In this document: positions 24,953-33,724 of the stretch, in pieces
Numbering within the stretch: position 1 is the first letter of the stretch
Layout: every line of letters starts with the position of its first letter
DNA from: JBCCQL01 sp039414355
GTDB taxonomy: Bacteria; Planctomycetota; Planctomycetia; Pirellulales; Lacipirellulaceae
Length of the DNA stretch: 64,000 nucleotides
Assembly: GCA_039414355.1 (NCBI GenBank)
Contig: JBCDJN010000013.1
Span: 3,421-67,420, forward strand
Direction: 5' to 3'
The notes under the pieces: model-generated
Databases searched by the model: none
The model's input: only the letters and a program-made list of their open reading frames with translations
Told to the model about the DNA's origin: nothing
Position numbers and translations under genes: made by a program

Positions 24953-27316
24953 TTGGATAACTCGCCCCGGCAAGAACCCGACCGCATCGCCCTCTCAGCG
25001 TCCGACGCCGAGGCCGCGCATCGCCTTTGCAGCCGGCTTCTCGACGATGTGCTCACCGAGTCAGAGGCGATCCGGCTGGGGGAACTCGTCGGTCAATCGA
25101 GTCTCGCCAGGGCGATCTATCTGCGGCACGTCGCCCTCGAGCAGGCCCTGGTTGCCGACGCGGGAACGCACAAGGTCTCCGAGGTTGAGCTCTTGCGGGG
25201 CCACGTCACGGCCGACTCGATGCGGGAGAGCCCCGCGGCCATGCCAGAAGGAGTCTCCAAGACGCCCGGGTTGCGTGCTCGCGTTGCACAGAGACGCTTC
25301 GCCGTGGCCCTCTCAGTCGCCGCCACCCTCCTGCTGGCGTTGGCTTCATCGCCATGGTTCGGCGACGGCTCCGGACAAGAGCAGCGGGCGTCGACCGACC
25401 AATTCGCGGCCGGACTCCGCGTTGTCTACGCGTCGCTCGACGGGTCGCGGGGTTTGCAGAGCGAAGACCTCGTGCCCTTCGACGCCCCGCTCCCCGTTGG
25501 CAACGGACACGTCGAACTGCTGTACGACCACGGCACGCGGCTCACGCTGATTGGGCCCGCCGAGTTTGTGCCGGAGCCTCATGGCGGCGTGCTGCGGCGG
25601 GGGCGACTGCTCGCGTCGGTCACCGAAGCCGGCCACGGGTTCACCGTTAAGACCCCAAACGGAAAGGTCGTCGATCTGGGAACCGAGTTCGGCGTCGCGG
25701 TGGACGACTTCGGCCTGTCCGAAGTTGGTGTGTTCCAGGGCAAAGTCGAGGCGTACCCCGACCGGACCGACAACGAGCCGATGAAGTTCGAACTCGGCGA
25801 AGGCAAAGGGCTGCAATGGGGGGGCAAGTCTGTCGTGCCTGTCGCGGCAGATCTTCGACGCTACGCCCGATCGCTTAACGAGTGGCAGAGCACACCTTTG
25901 GCCGACTCCGGCAGGGTTTGCATCGTCAACGACTTTCGTGAAGGCGGCTTCAATAGCGCAGCGTGGCAGACGCTCGGACCCGTGCGGCTTGGCGACGGCG
26001 TGTTGGAGTTGGGTTCGCCCAGCGACTTCGGCTCTCGCCCCTACCTAGTGTCTCGCGAGCAGTTTGATCCCGCGGACGGCACACTAACCATCACCTGCGA
26101 AGTAGCGTTCGCGGGGGATGGCCCCAAGTCGCTCTTTGTTGTCACAAGAGCGCAAAGCGACAAAGGGGTCTCTCACGCCCCGTGGGACGACATGCTGGCG
26201 TCGGGCGCACGGTGTGGCATCAACGCGCTCGCTGGGCACGTTGAGACCGGCGTCAAGCTCGAAAGCAATCGCGAAGTGAACAGCCACGCGCAGCGCGACC
26301 TCAGCCCAGCGACCGCCGACGCCGTGTACCGCCTCGTCGTCCGCGACGACGGGGTGAACCTCTCGTGCTCAGCAAGCACGCTAGACGGCATGTCGGTCGC
26401 CAGGACGGTGACACGCTCGCTCTTCCGGGGCCGCCGAAACCACGTCGCGATCGAAGGCCCGAGAGGGGGCGTCGCCCGGTTGCACAACATCAAGATTACA
26501 CAAGACAGCCGCCCCGCCCGAGCCAACGACTACGGCGACGTGGTGTCGCTAGTGGGGCGGAACGGGATCGGAGACGCCACGGACGAGTTGCTCGATCGCT
26601 TGGCGCCGAGGGACGGCGTCCTGCTGCTCGAAGACCGTTTCAGCAACGCAACGCTAGACGCCGAGCGGTGGACTACCCTAGGAGATGTCGCGACACGAGA
26701 CGGCTCGGCATGGCTCGGGCTGATCAATCCCGAACGGCACATCGACACCTGGAGGAAACGGCCCTACCTGCTGCTTCGAGAGCCTCTTGAGCCGGGGCAG
26801 GGCACGCTAACGATCCTCGGCAAGATTGAGTTCTCTGACAACTACCTAGCCGGCTACGGGGCCTCGTTCGCGGTCGTGACACGCGCCGTCGATCGGCACG
26901 CAGCAGGCGACGGCTGGGAAGCGTCGATCGTCGACCGCGCGGTGCGTGCGAACTTTTGGCCGGCGTCTGTGAACCGCGGTCACACCCTGGAAATCCATCA
27001 GAAGACAGGAGCGGGCCCCGTCTCGCTGCTGGCCAAGAAGGGGGCACGAATCGACCCCGCATCACGGGTCTACGTCTTCCGTGTCACGGACGACGGACAC
27101 GAGGTGTCGCTCACCATGGTCGACCCACGTCAGCCCCAGGATCGAATGACCATCGACGCCGTCGCGGCCCACGACAAGACGCTTGGCCTTATCGGCTTCG
27201 AAAGCTGCTGGGGGTCGCCGATCGGGATCGACACGATACGCGTCTATCGTTCATCGCAGCCGAGTCCCCGACAGGCGGTGGTAGGCCCGGAGTCGGAGGC
27301 TGACACCCATGAGTAG
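24953..27316 (+). CDS. FecR-domain anti-sigma/sensor protein with two C-terminal sugar-binding-like modules
   Basis: A 787-residue membrane sensor. Residues 1-100 are a cytoplasmic helical region (LLDDVLTESEAIRLGELV, ARAIYLRHVALEQAL) as in FecR/anti-sigma proteins of this phylum. One membrane segment follows (about 118-138, FAVALSVAATLLLALASSPWF), then the FecR domain (about 155-290: GHVELLYDHGTRLTLIGPAEF, GFTVKTPNGKVVDLGTEFGV, GVFQGKVEAY). Two tandem modules of about 190 residues (about 325-520 and 555-770) each begin with FxxAxWxTLG-like sequence and share PYLxxREPxxPxxGTLTI and SFAVVTRA patterns, so they are duplicates, probably concanavalin/LamG-like. The start is TTG: an in-frame TAG lies 12 nt upstream, so no earlier start is possible. 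The stop overlaps the GH30 start by 8 bp. Confidence 0.85.
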   Translation: MDNSPRQEPDRIALSASDAEAAHRLCSRLLDDVLTESEAIRLGELVGQSSLARAIYLRHVALEQALVADAGTHKVSEVELLRGHVTADSMRESPAAMPEGVSKTPGLRARVAQRRFAVALSVAATLLLALASSPWFGDGSGQEQRASTDQFAAGLRVVYASLDGSRGLQSEDLVPFDAPLPVGNGHVELLYDHGTRLTLIGPAEFVPEPHGGVLRRGRLLASVTEAGHGFTVKTPNGKVVDLGTEFGVAVDDFGLSEVGVFQGKVEAYPDRTDNEPMKFELGEGKGLQWGGKSVVPVAADLRRYARSLNEWQSTPLADSGRVCIVNDFREGGFNSAAWQTLGPVRLGDGVLELGSPSDFGSRPYLVSREQFDPADGTLTITCEVAFAGDGPKSLFVVTRAQSDKGVSHAPWDDMLASGARCGINALAGHVETGVKLESNREVNSHAQRDLSPATADAVYRLVVRDDGVNLSCSASTLDGMSVARTVTRSLFRGRRNHVAIEGPRGGVARLHNIKITQDSRPARANDYGDVVSLVGRNGIGDATDELLDRLAPRDGVLLLEDRFSNATLDAERWTTLGDVATRDGSAWLGLINPERHIDTWRKRPYLLLREPLEPGQGTLTILGKIEFSDNYLAGYGASFAVVTRAVDRHAAGDGWEASIVDRAVRANFWPASVNRGHTLEIHQKTGAGPVSLLAKKGARIDPASRVYVFRVTDDGHEVSLTMVDPRQPQDRMTIDAVAAHDKTLGLIGFESCWGSPIGIDTIRVYRSSQPSPRQAVVGPESEADTHE

Positions 27317-29183
27317 CGTCCGACGGCGAACAGCCTGGCTGGCTTATTGCCTCTGCTTCGCGCTCGCAACGGCCTCGCTCGCGTCGACTAGCGACCCGGA
27401 TCCAGGCAGCGTCACCGTGGTCCTGAGCGGCTACACGGCAGAGATCAGCGGACCCGAGATCCGAAAGCAGCGCGGGCAGATCACCCACTGGCACAGCACT
27501 GAGTGCACGGCCGAGTGGTCGTTGACGGTCAACCAGTCGTGCGAAGCGACGGTGGCGGTCGATACGGCGGTCATCGAGGACTTTGCCGGCAGCCGCTTCG
27601 AGGTGCTCATTGGCGACCAGAGGATCGTTGGCACGATGAAACCCACCGGGGGCTGGGAAGACTACCGGCGGTCTTCACTAGGCGAACTCCACCTTCCTGC
27701 GGGCACCCATCGGGTACGGCTGCGACCCATCGATCTGCCCAACGGCGTCATGGGCAACGTTAGAACGGTCCGGGTTCAGGGTGTGCACCTAAGCCGTGGC
27801 GCCGCTTTGAACCAAGCTGACCCCGGCGGCCCGATCCGTGTCATCGTGACTTCGCGGCACGGGGGTGATCGGCTTGCGCCGCAAGGCAGCCTCCGCCTTG
27901 AGAACAGCTCGCCGGCAGACGCCGTCGCGGTGGCGGTTGATGCAACGCGTTCGTTCCAGCAGATCGAGGGCTTCGGCGGCGCGTTCACCGAATCCGCCGC
28001 AACGGTGTGGCGGGCATTAAGCCCGCAACGCCAGCAAGAGTTAATCAAGGCGTACTTTGATCCCGACGCGGGGCACGGTTACACGCTCTGCCGCACGCAC
28101 ATCAACAGCTGTGATTTCTCAAGTGGCAACTACGCCTACTCCGAGGTCGATGGGGACTTCGACCTTGAGCACTTTTCCATCGACCATGACCGCGAGAACC
28201 TGATCCCACTGATCCACGCGGCACAGCGAACGGCAGGTGAGGGCCGAATCAAGCTATTGGCGTCGCCGTGGAGCCCGCCGGCTTGGATGAAGACCAACGG
28301 CAAGATGACCGAGGGCGGCAAGCTGAAACCGGAGTGCCGTGACGTCTGGGCTCGCTACTACTGTCGGTACATCGAGGAGTACAAGAAGGCCGGAATCAAT
28401 ATCTGGGGCCTGACCGTCCAAAATGAACCCGCCGCGACGCAGCGTTGGGAATCGTGCCGCTACACCGCGGAGGAGGAGCGAGACTTCGTCCGGGATCACC
28501 TCGGCCCGGCGCTGCTTAGCGGCGGCCACAGCGGCGTCAAACTCCTCGTCTGGGACCACAACCGCGACCTCCTCTACGAGCGGGCGAGCTGCGTCTTTGA
28601 CGATCCCGAAGCCTCCCGGTACGTGTGGGGCGCTGGGTTCCACTGGTACGTTTCCGACGAGTACCACCACGTGGAGATGGTCAGCAAGCTCTACCCCGAC
28701 AAGAAGCTGCTCTTTACCGAGGGTTGCCTAGAAGGGGCTCACAACATCGGCCAGTGGTCAACCGGGGAAACCTACGCCCGAGCGATCATCAACGATCTGA
28801 ATCACGGGGCCGTAGGCTGGATCGACTGGAACCTGCTGCTCAACACCGAAGGCGGCCCGAACCACGTTGGCAACTACTGCGCGGCGCCGGTAATCGCCGA
28901 CACGGACGAAGACCGCCTGATCTACGGCAATTCTTACCACTACATCGGCCATTTCAGCCGATTCATCAAGCCGGGGGCGTACCGGGTGTTCTGCAAGAAC
29001 ACCGGGACCGACGTCCTGAGCACCGCGTTCCGGAATCCCGATGGGTCGGTCGTAGTGATCCTGCTCAATGAGCGCGACTACCCGGTCCAGTGCGCGCTCA
29101 GACTGGCGGGGAAACGCGCCCGCTTGCTGCTCGAGGAGCGTTCGATCGCGACCCTCGTGGCAGACGCCGCCTTGCTTCCGTGA
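27309..29183 (+). CDS. Glycoside hydrolase family 30 enzyme with N-terminal carbohydrate-binding-like domain
   Basis: Exported beta-glycosidase of 624 residues, probably a beta-1,6-glucanase or glucosylceramidase-type enzyme acting on laminarin-like glucan. After a signal peptide (ends near ASLAS), residues about 30-175 form a CBM6/35-like sandwich (WSLTVNQSCEATVAV, GSRFEVLIGDQRI, GELHLPAGTHRVRLRPIDLP). The GH30 domain starts at FQQIEGFGGAFTESAA; the acid/base Glu is near 373 in LTVQNEPAAT and the nucleophile near 471 in LFTEGC. RLIYGNSYHYIGHFSRFIKPGA is typical of GH30_1/30_3. The gene is coupled to the FecR sensor gene upstream and sits 37 bp before a GH16 gene. The exact subfamily and linkage need alignment. 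Confidence 0.87.
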   Translation: MSSVRRRTAWLAYCLCFALATASLASTSDPDPGSVTVVLSGYTAEISGPEIRKQRGQITHWHSTECTAEWSLTVNQSCEATVAVDTAVIEDFAGSRFEVLIGDQRIVGTMKPTGGWEDYRRSSLGELHLPAGTHRVRLRPIDLPNGVMGNVRTVRVQGVHLSRGAALNQADPGGPIRVIVTSRHGGDRLAPQGSLRLENSSPADAVAVAVDATRSFQQIEGFGGAFTESAATVWRALSPQRQQELIKAYFDPDAGHGYTLCRTHINSCDFSSGNYAYSEVDGDFDLEHFSIDHDRENLIPLIHAAQRTAGEGRIKLLASPWSPPAWMKTNGKMTEGGKLKPECRDVWARYYCRYIEEYKKAGINIWGLTVQNEPAATQRWESCRYTAEEERDFVRDHLGPALLSGGHSGVKLLVWDHNRDLLYERASCVFDDPEASRYVWGAGFHWYVSDEYHHVEMVSKLYPDKKLLFTEGCLEGAHNIGQWSTGETYARAIINDLNHGAVGWIDWNLLLNTEGGPNHVGNYCAAPVIADTDEDRLIYGNSYHYIGHFSRFIKPGAYRVFCKNTGTDVLSTAFRNPDGSVVVILLNERDYPVQCALRLAGKRARLLLEERSIATLVADAALLP

Positions 29184-29220
29184 TCCAACGAGTCCTCGCC
29201 CTTCAAGGAACCGCCTAGTC

Positions 29221-30798
29221 GTGCCACTTCGATCGCTCACCCTTGTCTTGTCGTTGGCCTTTGGCGCCGTCTCCGGGCTCAGCCAGGGCGGGCCAGTGAT
29301 TGTGCCCGGCTGGGGCGCCCCGGTCTTTCGGGACGAGTTCGACGGCAGCAGCATCAACACCGGCGTGTGGGAGGTGGGCAATTGGCCGAACGCGGCGAAC
29401 AACGAAGAGCAGTACTACCACCCCGACCAAGTGCTGGTTTACGACGGCGGGCTGCACCTGTGGGCAGAACGCGACGACAACTGGACCTACGGACGCAACT
29501 ACAACTCCGGCCTGGTGCGGACCTGGCAAGGGTGGCGTTACGGCCGGTTTGAGGCCCGCGCAAAGATCCCGTGGGGCCAGGGCTTCTGGCCGGCGATCTG
29601 GATGCTGCCCCGTGGTCCCGCTTGGCCGGTGGGCGGCGAGATCGACATCATGGAGAACGTCGGCAACAACACGCGTTTCGTGAAGGGCTCGTACCACTAC
29701 AACTGGGAACCGGGTTGGCCGATCACGAGCAACGCGGATTACATCACCGGGGAAGACTTCGCCGCCGGCTACCACGATTACGCGGTCGAGTGGGAGGCGG
29801 ATCAGATGCGGTTCTATGTGGACGGCAACCTCTACCACGTGATCGATAACCCCATCCAGCCGGACCCGGCTCCGATGAGTATCACGCTCAACCTCGCGGT
29901 GGGCGGGGACTGGCCCGGTTCGCCCAGCTGGTCGACACCGTTCCCGTCAAGCTTCGACATCGACTACGTGAGGGTATGGCAACGCCCAGAGCTGACCGCG
30001 CCACCGACGTCCTTGATTGTCGACCCCGGCTTTGAGGCGGCGGACGGCGGGATGGAAGACTGGGGCCGATTCGGCAACAGCATCGACAACGTCACCTCCG
30101 ACTACGGCACGCCCCGCGATGGAGAGAGGTCGCTCAAGCTGTACGGCCAGTTCAACGACGAAGACAACATCTCCGGCGCCTATCAGAGCCTGGCCGTTTC
30201 CCCGGGCGCAGGGATTGTCGCCGGGGCGCACGCGTTGATCCGTTCGGACGACTCGATCCTGGGAACCGAGAATGAAGCCCTGATGAAGCTGGAGTTCTAC
30301 AGCGAGGCGGGCGCAGCGCGGGAATCGGAAGCCTTTCTGTCTGAGTCGATCGTCTCACTCTCCGACGGAATCGTCGACGAAGACTCTTGGACCTACTTCC
30401 AGATCGAAGACACCGCGCCCTACGGCACGGTCGAGGCACGCATCGCCTTCGTCTTTCTGCAGCCCGAAACGAGCGACTCCGGCTCGGTCTTCATCGACAG
30501 CGTCACGTTTGAAGCGACCCTCGAAGGCGACTTCAACCTCGACGGCGTGGTCGACGTCGCGGACTACACCGTGTGGCGTGACACCGTTGGCACACAAGTG
30601 GAGCCCGGAACCGGCGCCGACGCCAACGAGAACGGCATCGTCGACCTGCAAGACTACGCCTGGTGGCGCGAAGCGATGCACGGCCCGGCGCCCGAGCCGC
30701 TTGCGATCCCCGAGCCCACATCGGCAACCGGCTGGCTTGCGGCGACCGCCCTTGGCTGCTTCGTCCGCGGCTCGAGGCGTGGCCGTCGCCAACGTTGA
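29221..30798 (+). CDS. Glycoside hydrolase family 16 beta-glucanase with dockerin repeats and PEP-CTERM anchor
   Basis: Endo-beta-1,3(4)-glucanase, likely a laminarinase. The GTG at 29221 gives the signal peptide MPLRSLTLVLSLAFGAVSGLS. The catalytic motif GEIDIMENVG is complete (Glu140, Asp142, Glu145), and SGLVRTWQGWRYGRFEARAKIP and GFWPAIWMLP are classic GH16 strands. A second beta-sandwich (about 260-425, LIVDPGFEAADGGMEDW...) looks like a CBM4-type carbohydrate-binding module. Two dockerin-like repeats (GDFNLDGVVDVADYTVWRD, DANENGIVDLQDYAWWRE) and IPEPTSATGWLAATALGCFVRGSRR, a PEP-CTERM anchor, follow. GH16 with GH30 is a common laminarin-degrading pair in marine bacteria. Confidence 0.92.
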   Translation: MPLRSLTLVLSLAFGAVSGLSQGGPVIVPGWGAPVFRDEFDGSSINTGVWEVGNWPNAANNEEQYYHPDQVLVYDGGLHLWAERDDNWTYGRNYNSGLVRTWQGWRYGRFEARAKIPWGQGFWPAIWMLPRGPAWPVGGEIDIMENVGNNTRFVKGSYHYNWEPGWPITSNADYITGEDFAAGYHDYAVEWEADQMRFYVDGNLYHVIDNPIQPDPAPMSITLNLAVGGDWPGSPSWSTPFPSSFDIDYVRVWQRPELTAPPTSLIVDPGFEAADGGMEDWGRFGNSIDNVTSDYGTPRDGERSLKLYGQFNDEDNISGAYQSLAVSPGAGIVAGAHALIRSDDSILGTENEALMKLEFYSEAGAARESEAFLSESIVSLSDGIVDEDSWTYFQIEDTAPYGTVEARIAFVFLQPETSDSGSVFIDSVTFEATLEGDFNLDGVVDVADYTVWRDTVGTQVEPGTGADANENGIVDLQDYAWWREAMHGPAPEPLAIPEPTSATGWLAATALGCFVRGSRRGRRQR

Positions 30799-30824
30799 AG
30801 CTCGGCCGCCATTAGCGGCCGGCT

Positions 30825-30859
30825 GAGCAGTGGACCATCTACCCCGTAGTCCACTGCTC
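30825..30859. terminator. Bidirectional hairpin between convergent genes
   Basis: A perfect 11-bp dyad (GAGCAGTGGAC / GTCCACTGCTC, 13-nt loop) lies exactly between the ends of the GH16 gene (+) and the PEP-CTERM gene (-). A second 6-bp GGCCGC/GCGGCC dyad sits just before it. No long T run is present on either side, so it could work as a weak intrinsic or a Rho-assisted terminator. Confidence 0.6.
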
Positions 30860-30882
30860 GTCGCCGGCAATCAGTAGCGCGA

Positions 30883-31659
30883 CTATCGCACGCGTCGCCG
30901 CACCGCGGCGGCCAAGCAGCCGCACGCGGCCAGCAGCACGCCACCGGTCGGCTCCGGGACGACGGTGAACGTGATCACCGGCCACTCGCCCTGCAGACCA
31001 GCCTCGCGGACCGTCATCTGGTACGCATCGAAACCGGTGGCGAACGCATCCGCCCCGTAGCTCAGCCGCAGGAATACGTACTGACCGGCCCCGGCGCCGC
31101 CGTCGTACGACGTGTTGAGGAAGTCGCGCAGGTTGGCGTCGCCCGTCGCGTCGGTGTTGTTGTTGGGCATGCCAACAAAGCCGGCCGAACTCGACGGCGT
31201 CAAGAAGCTCTCCTGAATCAGCGTCGCCGAGGGGTCGAACGCCGCGCCGACGTAGAAGTCGTCGACTGAGATCGCCGGATCGGGATCAACCCGTACACCG
31301 TAGAGGTCGATGTCCGTCACCGTGTCGTTGCCGATGTTGTAGACCATGATGCCAAGGTCGGCGCTCAGAAATGGGTCGACAACCGCACCGCGGTTTGGCA
31401 GCTGGAAGGGGATGACAACCGACGTCAGTCCCGGACCGAACCACTCGCCAATCTGGGCGTCGAAGTCGCCGAACGTATCGGGGTGAACGACCGGCCACGG
31501 GTTCTGCGGCGGCAGGTTATCGCGGACTTCGAGGAATCCATCGTTGGCGTCGGAGAAGATCTGCGCCGCCATCGCCTGATGGGCCGTCGCAATCCCGCAC
31601 ACAACCGCGAGGAGTGCCCGGAGCCGACGCCCCGGGAAACAAGACAACTTCGCTGACAT
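30883..31659 (-). CDS. PEP-CTERM exported protein, paralogue of the first gene of the glucan operon
   Basis: A 258-residue exported protein starting at the ATG at 31659 (signal peptide ends near HQAMA). It shares long runs with the product at 20197-21270: QIFSDANDGFLE, NPWPVVHPDTFG, GEWFG, VIPFQLPN, TLIQESFLTPSS, PNNNTDA and VFLRLSYGAD. Unlike that paralogue it lacks dockerin repeats and goes directly into the PEP-CTERM anchor VPEPTGGVLLAACGCLAAAVRRR. The domain is of unknown function. Its inverse position at the far end of the operon suggests duplication with inversion. Confidence 0.8.
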   Translation of the reverse strand: MSAKLSCFPGRRLRALLAVVCGIATAHQAMAAQIFSDANDGFLEVRDNLPPQNPWPVVHPDTFGDFDAQIGEWFGPGLTSVVIPFQLPNRGAVVDPFLSADLGIMVYNIGNDTVTDIDLYGVRVDPDPAISVDDFYVGAAFDPSATLIQESFLTPSSSAGFVGMPNNNTDATGDANLRDFLNTSYDGGAGAGQYVFLRLSYGADAFATGFDAYQMTVREAGLQGEWPVITFTVVPEPTGGVLLAACGCLAAAVRRRVR

Positions 31660-32808
31660 TAGGTCTACCTCAAGATGAAGAAAAGAGAAGCACGAGCGAC
31701 CGGTCATGGGTCGCATGCACCAACCAGCAAGCACGGAAGAAAAGAGACCAACTCAGTGCCGGCAGCACCGACCTGTGCCATGGAATACGCCACAGAACGC
31801 ATTTCTGCCGCGCAATCACAGAAAAGCACCGAATTGCGGAGGCCCGCGACAGTCGTAGCATGACGGTCGTCTGACGCCACGACACCTCTGGACCTCAACG
31901 AGAGATGACCCTTCCGGTGACAGGAGCCGACTACCCCAAACGATCCGCGGCACCTCTCGTCGCGCCGCGGCACCCCTTGGCCAGCAGAGCCGCACGCCGT
32001 GGATGTTGACAAACGCACGTAAGTTCAGGCCGACGGCCGGAAGTGAGACGCTATCGTGCGGGACGCGCGGCCAAGCCTCGGCTGTTGCGAATCAAAGAAG
32101 CGACAGAGAAGCAAGACAAGGATGCGGCCCACCGATCAGACGAGCGAGCCGCTGACCGAGAGCGTGCCCTCGCGGGGTTGCGGCGTGGAGAACTCGCCCC
32201 ACCCACGTGTGGCTCGGTCGTACTAGACGACGGAACCCTGCACTGCGAACTCAACGCCTGAGACGAGAAGGACCGCGGCGGCTCTGAGTCGCCGCGGCGA
32301 AGCGATCTCGCACGCGGACTACAAGAGTGGGTCACCCGGCAACAGCGCTTGCGCGGCGATGACTCTTGAAGCCCGGAGGCCGAAGCGGGCAGCAGCCAAA
32401 CGAACCGGCAGACCGACAGGGCGCCCTTCTTCACGATCTCAAAGCAGCTGATCCGCGTCCTCAGCTTCGATGCCACGTGTGCGTTGAACTTGTAAGACAG
32501 TTGCGTTGAATCGTCGAAGGATTCCGCGGGCGTCCTTGAGGCTGGTGAAGAGCTCACGGTTGAGCAGCTCATCTCGCTGGCGCTCATCGTGTTCCGGGTC
32601 GATCGCCCGGTCACCGAAGCCCGCATCGGGCATCGCAAAGTCGCCGTCGCCCCGGACCTTGGCGACGACGGAAAAATGCCGGCTTCGTTGGCGGGCCCGT
32701 GCGACTCTTCGTGATTGAGAGGATAGGAGCGAATAACTCACAGCCCCGGCGGCCGCTCCAAGGCCCACTCGTCTTGCCGAAGCCTGATCCCGTAACGAGG
32801 CGGTAGAA
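31660..32808. other. Gene-poor region with a coding-like remnant
   Basis: About 1150 bp with no intact gene. At about 32436-32700 the minus strand carries a protein-like tail (AMPDAGFGDRAIDPEHDERQ ... GILRRFNATVLQVQRTRGIEAED) without a plausible start, probably a relic. Its last part is shared with the region next to the tRNA-His fragment at 53 kb. The rest shows no motif. Confidence 0.45.
32466..32528. repeat. 63-bp dispersed repeat, copy A
   Basis: By hand alignment 50 of 63 bases match the segment 52980-53042 without gaps, in the same orientation. On the minus strand both copies read GIxRRFNAxVxQVQxxxGIE, so they probably derive from the same coding tail. Copy B touches a tRNA-His fragment, which links the repeat to integrated elements. 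Confidence 0.6.
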
Positions 32809-33351
32809 GTGGCTGACAAGAAGACCGATCTCGTCACGCGGAAACTCCAGGAAGCCGCGATGGCGTCGGACGACTTCGAGGAGCAAGCGGAAAACATGAT
32901 CTGGAGCGCTGTCTGTGTGACCGCGGGGCTAGGCGCCGTTCCGTTTGGCATCAACACGTGGTTCTTTGTTGCCGCCAACACAACGCTGATCGCGATGCTT
33001 GGCAAGCACTACGGGCAGCAGCTCAGCCACGAAGGGGCCGCGAAGGTCCTCCGGCACATTGTCATGTCCGTAGGCTTCACGTTCTTCGCTACCACGCTTG
33101 GGCTTAAGTTCTTCGCCGAGGTGCTCAAGGGCGCCGGAGTGATCACGATGGGCGGCGCCACGGTCGCCGGCATGGCGCTCGACGCCACGCTTGGCGGCGC
33201 CACAACCTACGCCATTGGATACACCGCACAGTCCTACTTTCGGAAAAGCCCGAAGATGAAACGGGCCGAGATCAAACGTGTCTTCGCCGCGGGGTTTGCC
33301 GAGGGCAAGCGGCGTGTTACTTCAACCTCAGTAAAGGGGAAGCAGGAATGA
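32809..33351 (+). CDS. Small membrane protein, YcjF/DUF697-like
   Basis: A 180-residue protein with GTG start. Residues 25-50 (AENMIWSAVCVTAGLGAVPFGINTWF), 75-105 and 110-135 (GAGVITMGGATVAGMALDATLGGATTYAIGY) are hydrophobic and Gly/Ala-rich, reminiscent of the DUF697 membrane part of YcjF and GTPase-associated proteins. The C terminus is basic (KMKRAEIKRVFAAGFAEGKRR). No enzymatic motif is visible. Its stop overlaps the start of the next small gene by 4 bp, so the two form a pair. The DUF697 similarity is by eye only. Confidence 0.6.
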   Translation: MADKKTDLVTRKLQEAAMASDDFEEQAENMIWSAVCVTAGLGAVPFGINTWFFVAANTTLIAMLGKHYGQQLSHEGAAKVLRHIVMSVGFTFFATTLGLKFFAEVLKGAGVITMGGATVAGMALDATLGGATTYAIGYTAQSYFRKSPKMKRAEIKRVFAAGFAEGKRRVTSTSVKGKQE

Positions 33352-33578
33352 TGGACTTCGATTTCTTCGATTTCGTAGACGGTGGTGAGATGACGCCGGA
33401 GGAGATCGTGCCGGGCGTCGACGACGAACTGTTGGAGGAAGTCACCAACGCGATGTCGGCCGAGGACCTCCCGACGAATCAGTCCGAAGGCAGTGTCAAG
33501 TTTGGCTACACCATCGACCGGTGGGGGCAACCCTATTGGGGTGACGGAACCCCGGACGTCAGCAACTGGCCAAGCTGA
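33348..33578 (+). CDS. Small acidic hypothetical protein (76 aa)
   Basis: Coupled to the membrane-protein gene by an ATGA overlap, which supports a real gene. The N-terminal half is strongly acidic and Phe-rich (MMDFDFFDFVDGGEMTPEEI, DDELLEEVTNAM); the C-terminal part ends in aromatic and Gly residues (FGYTIDRWGQPYWGDGTPD). It might bind the basic tail of its partner. I do not recognise a family. Confidence 0.6.
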   Translation: MMDFDFFDFVDGGEMTPEEIVPGVDDELLEEVTNAMSAEDLPTNQSEGSVKFGYTIDRWGQPYWGDGTPDVSNWPS

Positions 33579-33724
33579 GGCGCCGGCGATCGAGGTTGGG
33601 CCAAAGCGACGGCGCCGCAGCCGTGATCGCTCGGCGGAGCGACGCGGATGCGGCGCCACGCGATTCTTGCGGCAACGCGCGGCGTCAGCGATACTCAGGG
33701 CCCACTCTAACCCTGGTATTGCTG

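Noticed and set aside
32043..32261. Short plus-strand ORF of 72 codons in the gene-poor region
   Set aside because: Arg-rich, no ribosome-binding site or motif.
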